DNA of 50,700 bases from Gammaproteobacteria bacterium (lineage in GTDB: Bacteria > Pseudomonadota > Gammaproteobacteria > Steroidobacterales > Steroidobacteraceae): NCBI GenBank assembly GCA_015655465.1, contig JAATEY010000106.1, positions 1 through 50,700 of the forward strand, written 5' to 3'. Each line of letters opens with the position of its first letter. Positions within the stretch are counted from its first letter, which is position 1. Below are positions 10,483-19,200 of the stretch, in pieces. The notes beneath the pieces are model-generated. The model made no database searches and was not told where the DNA came from. It saw nothing but the letters and a program-made list of their open reading frames with translations. The translations under genes and the position numbers were made by a program.

Positions 10483-11102
10483 CGGGTTGTACCTTGCTTC
10501 AGTTTGAGCAGGGCATCGGCTGGAGCAAGGCCGTCCAGTCGCAGGCGGCAGTACACCAGCGCCCGCGTGATGTGATTGCGCACCATGCGATCGGTGATGC
10601 CGAGCCGCCGTGCGATGGATTCCTGGTCCATGTCTTCCGTGCGGAACATCAGGAAAGCATCGCGCACTGCGTCCGGCAGTTCGTGCAGGAAGCCACGGAT
10701 CTGGTCCACGCGCTGCCGCTCCACGGCCAGCGTCTCGGGATCCGGCGGGCGGTTGAAGAGGCCGGGGAACAGCTCCGCATCGCAGCATTGCGATTCGAAG
10801 CGCGACTCGGTGGCGCGGCGGCGCAGCCTGTCGATCGCCAGGTTGCCGGCGATGCGAAACAGGTAAGCGCGCACAAAGCTCGCGACATCAGCGTTTTCCA
10901 GCTGCAACAGCCGTACATAAGCCTCCTGCGCGACTTCACGTGCCTCATGGCGTGACTGCAGGCGCAGCGTCAGGAACCTGATCAGCGAATCGTTGTGATC
11001 GCGGAACAGGCGCTCCACTTCCAGCGCACGCGTCGGAGCGGCCCCACCTTGCCCGTGGCTGGCCGCTCCGGACTCGTCCGGATCCGGTTTCTTTCCCCCC
11101 AT
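10479..11102 (-). CDS. ECF RNA polymerase sigma factor, FecI-like
   Basis: Sigma70 region 2 (EVAQEAYVRLLQLENADVASFVRAYLFRIAGNLAIDRLRR) and region 4 (MDQESIARRLGITDRMVRNHITRAL); 4-nt overlap with fecR. N-terminus uncertain (see findings). Confidence 0.9.
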   Translation of the reverse strand: MGGKKPDPDESGAASHGQGGAAPTRALEVERLFRDHNDSLIRFLTLRLQSRHEAREVAQEAYVRLLQLENADVASFVRAYLFRIAGNLAIDRLRRRATESRFESQCCDAELFPGLFNRPPDPETLAVERQRVDQIRGFLHELPDAVRDAFLMFRTEDMDQESIARRLGITDRMVRNHITRALVYCRLRLDGLAPADALLKLKQGTTR

Positions 11103-11326
11103 TCATCGATTGTGTACAGGTACCTTCCAGCAATTCAAGCGTCGTTCCGCGCACAATGGGACTCCCGCGTCCAGTCGCGCTGTTCACAAGCGCCAAGGGG
11201 GATCGACACCGGTCTCATGCATCGACTGGCCGCAGGAGTCTGGGGTGGGCGCGATCCGGGCTTTCCCGGAAAATGCGCGGGCATGGAGTTACAACGTCCG
11301 GCGAGGCAAACACCGGAAACGCCGGC
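11103..11326 (-). promoter_or_regulatory. Intergenic element copy A: candidate promoter plus structured leader upstream of the ECF sigma gene
   Basis: Homologous to 13265-13643; 17-bp imperfect stem (11161-11177 / 11223-11239), hairpin 11249-11278, apical hairpin 11190-11209, ECF-like promoter motif 11290-11319. Confidence 0.6.
11290..11319 (-). promoter_or_regulatory. Putative ECF-type promoter TTTCCGGT-N15-CGTTGTA (sigma-fecR-receptor 1 operon)
   Basis: Same two blocks with the same 15-nt spacer occur upstream of receptor 2 at 20348-20377. Confidence 0.5.
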
Positions 11327-13264
11327 TCATTCGGGCACCTGCCGGAACAGCACGATGGGCGGATCCACCGGCGTCCCGTCATACAGCGTGTTCTGTATGG
11401 TGACCTTGTCCGGCATGCCTTGCGCGATGGTATAGAGCACCGGCGAAGACGGTCTCCCGTCGGCGTTGCTGCCCGATTGCGGCCACTTGCCTGCATAACC
11501 TTCCGGGACGCGCGGCACGGTCGTGGCGTTGGGGATGTCCAGGGTAAAGATCGTGGAGGCGCTGGCCGCGCCATTGCCCAGCTGGCAGGTGGTGCTGTTG
11601 CCACGCCGCGTGAAGAATCCCGACAGCGCGACGGGATCCTCGATGGGAAAGCACGCATCCTGCGCATTGCCCAGGCCGTTCACCCCCGCGTGGAAGCCCG
11701 TGTACTTGCTGCCTTCGTATACCCACACGCGCCGGTGATCCGCCGTGGCCCAGGCTCCCGTCATCTGGCCGTCGATCGATGCGGGCGCGGTGAGCACCCA
11801 GTTCACGGTGGCGCTGAAGGTGGCGGTGATCTGCGCGGGAAACCCGCCGTTCTTCACCACATTGGTCAGGCTGCCGGTTGCGCCACCGGTGGAAAGCCGG
11901 TTCGTGTTGGTGCCGGTGACGGTGTCGGTGAGCGGGGTGAAAGCGATCGTGCCCGCCGTGCCGTTGTAGGTGTAGAACCCGTGCTCCACGCCGCAGTTGG
12001 CAGTACAGCCAGCACCGGTGGCATGCAGTCCGAACAGGAACGTTCCATCCGCGAAGAACGTCAGGAAATTGCGGTTGTAGGTGGTGGTGCCCGCCACGAC
12101 GGAAGACTGCTGCCAGGTTCCCTTCAGCTGGCCGGCCGCGGCCGGATTGGCGCGGCATCGCAGGTTCTTGCTGGTGAAGAAGCCATTGCTGGTATCGGCC
12201 GGATTGATCAGCAGCACGGCGCTGCCCTGGGTGAGTTGCGATGAATTGCCCACCACGCAGGTCTGCCCGGCCGGCTGGCCCGTGATTGCCAGGTCGTAGA
12301 TGGCCGTCAGGTTGCTCAGCACCTGCCTTGCAAACGACGCCGTGGAAAACGAGGTGATGTTGAGTGGCGGCACCATGACATCGAGGCCCGTGGCGGGATC
12401 CCTGAACACTGCCTTCTCGCCGGTACGCGGATCCCTCAGCTCCATTGTGACTCCACCGGCGCCCATCGGCTGTGCCGGTGTGCCGCTGTATGCAGCCGTG
12501 ACGCTGATGGGGAAGGCGCAGGCCGTCACCTGCACATTCGTCACGTCGCCGGTGGGTGCCGAGGTGGCGTTGCCATCGGCGCCTGCATTCGTGCCATTCG
12601 TCACGCTGCAGTTGTTCACCTTGCCATCGCTGCCCGTGTACACGGCGGTCACCGTCCATCCGAAGACCGGCAGGCTGGACTGGCTGTTGAACAGTGCCTG
12701 ATCGAACTGGAAGGAAGTCTGCCCGTTCAGGACTATCTCCTTCACGCCCTCTTCCGTGATCAGGATCACCCTGGCGCCCGGCAGCGTGGCCACGGCAGAA
12801 GTCACGCTGCCTTTGACCATGTAGCGCGGGACATCGCTGTTCACGCAGGTCACCGTGATGTGGGTGGTGGCCGTGCCCAGCGTGCCGACGCCGTTGGCGA
12901 CCGTGCATTGCCTGCCGAACGGCTGCGTCTTCACCGTGATGTTGTAGGCCGTGCCCACTGGCAGCGCGCCGAAACTGAAGGCCGAGGTGTTCTGGTTCAG
13001 CACACCGTAGAATTTGCATTCCACCCGCGGACCGGTGGGGGCGGCGGAATTGATGCATGCGTCCATGCCGTTGTACTGCAGAACGACCGGCCGCCGGGTA
13101 CCAAGGCCCGTCACCGTGCCCTGCAGCACCGCGGTCTCCGCAGGCACGAACGCGGAGTCATCCTGCGTGTCCTGGCCCGCACCACAACCCGCCAGCAGCA
13201 CCGCACCCAGCGCAGCGGCAAGGATCGCGGCGGGCCGTGGACTCTTGTGGAGCAGCTTGTTCAT
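11327..13264 (-). CDS. Secreted lipoprotein of unknown function (paralogue of 13644..16172)
   Basis: Lipobox LLAGC; shared blocks YGVLNQNTSAFSFGALPVGTAYNITVKTQPFGRQCTV and GKWPQSGSNADGRPSSPV. Confidence 0.82.
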   Translation of the reverse strand: MNKLLHKSPRPAAILAAALGAVLLAGCGAGQDTQDDSAFVPAETAVLQGTVTGLGTRRPVVLQYNGMDACINSAAPTGPRVECKFYGVLNQNTSAFSFGALPVGTAYNITVKTQPFGRQCTVANGVGTLGTATTHITVTCVNSDVPRYMVKGSVTSAVATLPGARVILITEEGVKEIVLNGQTSFQFDQALFNSQSSLPVFGWTVTAVYTGSDGKVNNCSVTNGTNAGADGNATSAPTGDVTNVQVTACAFPISVTAAYSGTPAQPMGAGGVTMELRDPRTGEKAVFRDPATGLDVMVPPLNITSFSTASFARQVLSNLTAIYDLAITGQPAGQTCVVGNSSQLTQGSAVLLINPADTSNGFFTSKNLRCRANPAAAGQLKGTWQQSSVVAGTTTYNRNFLTFFADGTFLFGLHATGAGCTANCGVEHGFYTYNGTAGTIAFTPLTDTVTGTNTNRLSTGGATGSLTNVVKNGGFPAQITATFSATVNWVLTAPASIDGQMTGAWATADHRRVWVYEGSKYTGFHAGVNGLGNAQDACFPIEDPVALSGFFTRRGNSTTCQLGNGAASASTIFTLDIPNATTVPRVPEGYAGKWPQSGSNADGRPSSPVLYTIAQGMPDKVTIQNTLYDGTPVDPPIVLFRQVPE

Positions 13265-13643
13265 CGGCGCACGCCGAAAAGCGCCTGTCAGTCGCCTGGA
13301 CAGGCTACTTACCCCCCGAATTGCACGATTGTGCGGGAATACCTTATCTGTAATTCAGGCGGTAGTCATGTCTCGCCGACGTTGCACATGGCATGGGACT
13401 CCCGCGTCCAGTCGCACCCCCAAGCCTGCCGTTGTTGAGTCTCGCCGTAAGCTGGTGCAACTGCGTCGAGTTGTCAGTGCGGGCATCGGGTGCTGTGTGG
13501 TCGGCGTCAGAGGGGGATCGGACGCCAGCCTGTGCGACTGGCCGCAGGAGTTTTGGGTGGCGCGCTCGGGGCTGTCCCGAGCGCGCGGGCATGGAAGGCA
13601 AACGGTTTCGTTGAGCGCAATACCACCGGAAACCGCGCAGCGA
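13265..13643 (-). promoter_or_regulatory. Intergenic element copy B: candidate structured leader upstream of lipoprotein 1
   Basis: Homologous to 11103-11326; 17-bp imperfect stem (13398-13414 / 13535-13551), perfect 11-bp hairpin 13560-13586, apical hairpin 13503-13526. Confidence 0.6.
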
Positions 13644-16172
13644 TCAATTGGCCGTTACCCGGCAGAGCACGAGCCGCGGGATGGGAGGATTGAGCGTGTC
13701 CTTCCGCACCCCGCTCTGCGTGTCCCACACCGTCAGCTTGTCCACGGTCGGACAGACCGTATCCGACGGTGTCGAATTCGCCGGCCGGACTTCGTAGTCC
13801 ACGAGCGAATACGGCCTGCCATCGGTGAAGTCGGGGTTCTGCGACTGCGGCCACCTTCCTGGATAGTCCGGCAGAATGTTCGTGTAGTTGGGAATGTCCG
13901 CCGAGCCCGAGGACAGCAAACTGAATCCCGACGTCGGCGCCGTGCCATCGTTCTTCACGATATCCGTGTAGGTGCGCATGTTGCAGCCTGACCTGGCACC
14001 CTGTCGCGTCCACGAGCCCGACAGCCCGAAGGTGCCGACATAGCAGGCCTCCTGCAGGTTGCCTATGCCGTTGACTCCCACGTGGAAGGCGGTGTACAGG
14101 CCGTGCTGGTAGACGAATATCCGCCGCCGGTCCTCGACCGGGGCAGGCTTCCGCTGCCAATCCCAGACGACCCAGCTGCCATCCACGGGGTTGGTGGAGG
14201 TCACCAGAGGATCCGGCCCCACTTCCAGCAGTTTCCAGTCCACATCCGTCTTCACGGTGGTGACCAGGGCATTGGCCACGCCAGTGGAAGTGGCAGTCGC
14301 GCCCGCGGCGACCGTGCCGAAGCCCAGGCCGGCGGCTTTGGTGCCGCCGATCACCACGCCACCGGCCGGGGCGGTGATCCTGATCTCGTTGCCGCTGGCG
14401 GCCGCGATGGTGAAACCGGAGGCCTGGGCGTTGATGGCCGTGACCAGGGCCGCAACCGTGGTGTAGGTGGACGCGGCGACGTCAAAGGGCAGGCCATTGT
14501 TGACAGCCACGCTCAGGTTACCGGCGGCGATGACCAGGCCGGTCGTGGTCGCGGTACTGACACGGGCTGCGATCGTCTTGGGAGGTCCCGCTGTCTTCAC
14601 GACAGCGGTGATGATCCTCTGGGCGCCCGAGCTGTTGATTCCGTTCGCGCCGTTGGTATCGGTCATGGCGTCGAAGGTGATCTGATTCGTCGTGGTGTTG
14701 TAGTTGTAGTAGCCCTGCTCCACACCGTTGTTCGTGGCGCCGGAGGTATGGTTGCCGAAGAGATACGTGCTGTCCTCGAAGAACGCCAGCAGATTGCGAT
14801 TCCTGACGGTCGTGGCGGTGATGGCCGGAGCGCCGGCGCCCACGGTCGTGGTCACCGTCGTCGTCGTGTACTGCCAGTAGATTCCCCGCTGCAGGGACGG
14901 GTTGGCAGCCACCAGCCGGCAGCGTATTACCCGGTCGAGAAGCCAGACATTCGCAACAGAGGCGGAAGAAGGCGTGCGCAGCAGGACGGCGCCGGCATCC
15001 GTGGCGCTTCCTATCCGGTCTGCCGTCGCGCGGGCGCTGTTGGACGAACCGCTGTAACCCGGCACGCAGGCCATCCCGGCGGGCGAGCTCTTGACCACCA
15101 CTTCGTAGAAGGCACTCGGGTCGCTCTGCGCTTCATAGGGCGTGGTGGTCGGGTTGCCATTGGCGTCCGGAACCATGAATGGAGTGTAGGTGGTGGCGAA
15201 CGAGGTGATCCTGGCGGCCGCCACGTCGATGCCCAAGGGCTGCGAGCGCAGCGCCAGCGTTATTCCATCGCCGCTGGCTATCGCCGGATCGGCGGATACG
15301 CCCGGGGGCCGGCTGTAATCGGCCTGGACACGGAGCGCGAACCCGCACGACTGGACCGTCACGGCCACGTTGCCGGCCGGTTTGTTGGCGGGATCCGCAG
15401 TGCCATCGTCGCCGACGTTGCCGCCGGTGTTCGTGACCGGCCCGCCGGTCACGAAGCAGTTCTTGGGCGCGTCCACGACAGTGGCCCCAGGCAGGGTAGC
15501 CGTCACTCTCCACGTGACGACAGGCAGGTTGAGCTGGCTGTTGAACACATAGGTGGCGTTTTTGTGATAGCCGCCGGTCTCGCTGCTCGCACACTCGGTC
15601 GTGCTGAATACGATTTGCGACCGGCCATTCACGTCGACCGGACATGTGCCGTTTTCAGTGGTCAGGATCACCTTGAGACCGGCCTTGCTGGCGACAGCCG
15701 CGGTGTTGACGGTAACGGTGTAGTGCGGAACAGCAGCATCGTCCACGCAGGTCACGTGGATCTCCTCGCCACCCAGCTTGAGCGTGCCGCTGGGGTTCTG
15801 GATCGTGCAGTTCTTGCCGAACGGCTGCTTCTTCACCGAGATGGTGTAGGTCGTGCCCACGCTGTAGGCGCCGAAGTTGAACTCGGAGTACTCCTGATCC
15901 TGCACACCGTAGTACTTGCACTCCGTTACCTTTCTCATGCCTGTCGGAACGGTGGGATCCACGGGCACGAGACAGACATCCTTGCCATTCATCTGCAGGA
16001 TGAGCGGCCGCAAGGTGCCCAGATCCTTGATATGGCCCCCCAGCACCACGGTCGGAGCCGGCAGGGCGGCCGAGGGCTCATCCGGGACATCCTCGACTGC
16101 ATTGCAGCCCGCCAGCACCAGGCCGCACAGCGCCACGGCCAGAAGTCTCGAACAGCTGATCATCGAATTCAT
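13644..16172 (-). CDS. Secreted lipoprotein of unknown function with an inserted extra domain
   Basis: MNSMISCSRLLAVALCGLVLAGC lipobox; YGVQDQEYSEFNFGAYSVGTTYTISVKKQPFGKNCTI aligns to the paralogue. ORF track start at 16538 is over-extended into receptor 2. Confidence 0.82.
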   Translation of the reverse strand: MNSMISCSRLLAVALCGLVLAGCNAVEDVPDEPSAALPAPTVVLGGHIKDLGTLRPLILQMNGKDVCLVPVDPTVPTGMRKVTECKYYGVQDQEYSEFNFGAYSVGTTYTISVKKQPFGKNCTIQNPSGTLKLGGEEIHVTCVDDAAVPHYTVTVNTAAVASKAGLKVILTTENGTCPVDVNGRSQIVFSTTECASSETGGYHKNATYVFNSQLNLPVVTWRVTATLPGATVVDAPKNCFVTGGPVTNTGGNVGDDGTADPANKPAGNVAVTVQSCGFALRVQADYSRPPGVSADPAIASGDGITLALRSQPLGIDVAAARITSFATTYTPFMVPDANGNPTTTPYEAQSDPSAFYEVVVKSSPAGMACVPGYSGSSNSARATADRIGSATDAGAVLLRTPSSASVANVWLLDRVIRCRLVAANPSLQRGIYWQYTTTTVTTTVGAGAPAITATTVRNRNLLAFFEDSTYLFGNHTSGATNNGVEQGYYNYNTTTNQITFDAMTDTNGANGINSSGAQRIITAVVKTAGPPKTIAARVSTATTTGLVIAAGNLSVAVNNGLPFDVAASTYTTVAALVTAINAQASGFTIAAASGNEIRITAPAGGVVIGGTKAAGLGFGTVAAGATATSTGVANALVTTVKTDVDWKLLEVGPDPLVTSTNPVDGSWVVWDWQRKPAPVEDRRRIFVYQHGLYTAFHVGVNGIGNLQEACYVGTFGLSGSWTRQGARSGCNMRTYTDIVKNDGTAPTSGFSLLSSGSADIPNYTNILPDYPGRWPQSQNPDFTDGRPYSLVDYEVRPANSTPSDTVCPTVDKLTVWDTQSGVRKDTLNPPIPRLVLCRVTAN

Positions 16173-16204
16173 GGCATTCCCCCGAAAATTCTCTTTGGCC
16201 TGAA

Positions 16205-16225
16205 GGGCGGGGATTGCCCCCGCCC
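16205..16225 (-). repeat. Perfect 8-bp GC hairpin between receptor 2 and lipoprotein 2
   Basis: GGGCGGGG-ATTGC-CCCCGCCC in the 68-nt gap between the two genes; no adjacent U-tract. Confidence 0.6.
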
Positions 16226-16240
16226 GCTGGTCGCCCATGT

Positions 16241-19200
16241 TCAGAACTTCAGCCGTACGCCCATGCGATAGGCGCGGCCCATGGTGTCGTTGTATCCCGC
16301 GGAAGCACCCGAGAGGGTGCCTCCGCCGGTGAAGGGCGGATCCTTGTCGAACAGGTTGTTGATCGACCCGAATATCTGGAACTGCTTCATGTCGCCAACC
16401 TTCAGGTTGTAGGACCCGTTGAGGCTGAAGTTGACGTACGGCTTGACCCAGTTGTTGTCCACGCTGCCGCCCAGATACCGGCCCGTCGAATCCACGTAGT
16501 TCGTGCAGAAACCCGCGGCGAAGTCGCCGGCATCGCACCAGGTGTTGTCATACCTGGCGCTGCCGATGTAGCGGGCCGACAGGCTGGTCGTCAGGTCGGC
16601 CAGGATGTAGCTGGCGATGACATTGCCCGTCCACTTGGGAGAAGCCGATACGCCGGGAACGAACTGGCTGGAGCGGATCTGGCCGACCAGATCGATGGGC
16701 TGCAGCACCTCGTTGCAGATGAGGATGCCGTCGCGGTTGGCCACGGCATTGCAGTTGAGCTGCCCGCTGGAGGTAACGCGTTGCGACACCGTTTGCTGGA
16801 TGCCCGAAGCCTCCAGCGCCCGCACCGCCCGCACCGTCAGCGACATCGAGCCCGGCACGTCCTCGAAGGCCTTGTTCAGCGGGAACAGGTAGCTCAGCGA
16901 GAAGTTGATGTCGCGCCGCCGGTACGGCAGGAGGTTGGACGGCCTGCTGGAGTTGACGTAGATGATGTCCGTCGGGTCAATGCTGCCGTCGGTCTTCCTG
17001 TGGAATGTGATTTCCTTGCACGTGGCCAGGTCCATGTCGGGCGCAATGCCCTGGACGTAATGGTCCGGATCGTCGTCGTTGCCGCTCTGCCGCCAGCACG
17101 ATTCGATGATGCTGCCCGCGCTGGAGAACTGGTACGGCGTATAGATGCCGTCCCTCACCTTGATGTCGGAGTAGTCGGCCGAGAAGCGCATGCCCTGCGC
17201 CCAGCCGCCCGGCGACAGCACCATGCCCAGCGTCATCGTGTCGCTGCTTTCCGGCTTCAGGTCCGGGTTGCCGACCCTGACATAGCCCCACCGCTCGGTC
17301 TGGTTCTCGTTGCTGACTTCCGTGTTTTCACGCCACCAGTTGCGACCGCTCGCCTGATCGGGCAGCGTCGCCTGGTTCAGGAACAGCTCGCGATAGCCGG
17401 CCGCGCGCATGTCGCGCGAGCGGGTCAGCCGCAACCTGATCCAGTCGAAGGGCTCGAACACCGTCTGGAACTTCCAGTTGAACGTGTTCTGCGTGGCCGA
17501 GTCGCCGGTGGTGCCCGCGCCACCCTTGTTGTAATACGAGGTGTAGCGACCAGCCAGATTGATCGACCACAGATTGATACCCGGCACACCGCTGACCAGT
17601 GGCATGTTCAGCTCGGTGAAGCCTTCCGTCGACCGGGTCTCGCCGCCGAAGGAATCCTGCCATGAGCTGAGGTCGGAGCGCAGGTAGAACGAACCGCGCG
17701 TGCCCTTGTTGTCGACCTTGTTCCCGCTCAGCTCCGCGCCGAAGGCGCCCGTCAGCGGACCTGCGCCCCAGCCCTCCCACAGCGTGCCGTTGATATTGAA
17801 CGACAGCGTCTGCAGTGAGGTGGAACCGTCGGAAGCGCTGTCCTTGAAGGCATAGTCCAGCGCGTCGCTCTGCATCTGGGCCAGCTCCTCGGAGGTCATG
17901 TTCAACCCCGTCCACGGAGTGGGTGCCGAGCTGAAGCCGCCGAAGATGTTCAGCGGCTTGCAGCCCGCCGCGAGCGCCTTGAGGTCGTCGGTGTTGCTGA
18001 TGTAGACGCCGGTGGTATCGAGCTGCGGCACGCCATCCCGCGTGATGCGGCAGACAGGCTTGCCGAAGGTGGGGTTTGCCTGCCCGTTGACCAGGGCCCG
18101 GTCATCGATGACCGCGTCCATGGCGAAGTTGAAGCTGAGATTGGTTGAGCCGTTGTAGGTGTTGGAAAGGCTCTCGGTGGAGCCGTACTGGTAGTAGCCA
18201 TCCCATTTCCAGTCGCGCCCGAACCGGCCGCGAATGCCGGCCAGGACCCGCCAGGTCTCCGCTTCATTGGTGGTGTACTGCTGGATCTGCGGGTTCCAGA
18301 CCTTCTTGATGGCCGTGAAATTGGTGCAGGGGTTCTGGCCCCACAGGGCGGCCGTGGCTGAATTGGCGCCACCGGTGGTGGGAGAGCGGTTGAACGCCGA
18401 CTGCACCGCGTTCAGCGCCTCGGGACTCAGCTGGCGCAGGAAGGCGTACGAGTTGCGACCGAGCGTGGGAAGCACGGCCGGCGTGCCCGGATCCTCGAAG
18501 TCCGTTGCCAGCGTGATCTGCGTCAGCAGCCAGTAACGGCTCTGGCTGTTGTTGGATTTGGTGAATATGTACTTGGCGCTGCCCGGGACTACGTTGGCAC
18601 TGAAGGTGAACGTGGGAAAGGGCATGGTCGCGGTGTCGCTGCCCATGACGGCGGGCGCCGCAGGCCCGATGTACGGCGCAAGTCTTTGCGTGGTGACGCC
18701 ACCGGCGAGGATGGGCGCAGGCGCGAGATTGCCCGAGCCGCTGATGAATGCCCGGAAATTCGCGTTGGCCCACAGCGGGTTTCGCACCATGCCGGGAGTG
18801 GCGGGCTGATTGTAGGGCGATATGGGCAACACGAACTGATCGCCGGCAAGGGTGCCGGTGCCAAAGTAAATGACCTCACCTGCTTTCGCGGTGCCACCGG
18901 CCGCCCCGAGCACGCCCGGCGTCTGGAAGCGCGCGCAGGCAAGGCTGGTGGTGTAGTTGTTGCGGTTTTCTCCGTTGGTCTTCGAGTAGTTGCCCTGCAG
19001 GTATCCCGTCAGGCGCTCGGTGAAGTTGTATTCGAAGTTCGTGAACAGCGTCTTGCGGTCGCTGGCTGACCTGAGCGAGGAGCCACTGGTGGTAACGGGA
19101 CCGTCGCCGTTCATGACGGAGCTCTGGCTGGAAGCGCCCCGGAAGCCGTAGGGGAAATCCTCGATGTTCCTTCCGTCCGCCGTGAAGCGGTAGCCCGAGG

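Noticed and set aside
11161-11239. Element A/B as a simple MITE with 17-bp terminal inverted repeats
   Set aside because: Homology extends well beyond the inverted repeats on both sides to adjacent gene boundaries and no target-site duplication is evident; not fully excluded without a genome-wide copy count.
11161-11278. Element A/B as a cobalamin or c-di-GMP riboswitch
   Set aside because: A partial GAGACCGG resemblance to the B12 box exists in copy A only; other conserved cobalamin or GEMM motifs are absent.
13560-13586. Strong 11-bp GC hairpin as a Rho-independent terminator
   Set aside because: No following U-tract on either strand, and the paired hairpin in copy A shows compensatory changes; better explained as part of the leader element.
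14082-17665. 729-aa and 483-aa plus-strand ORFs
   Set aside because: Shadow of lipoprotein 2 and receptor 2; no recognisable motifs.
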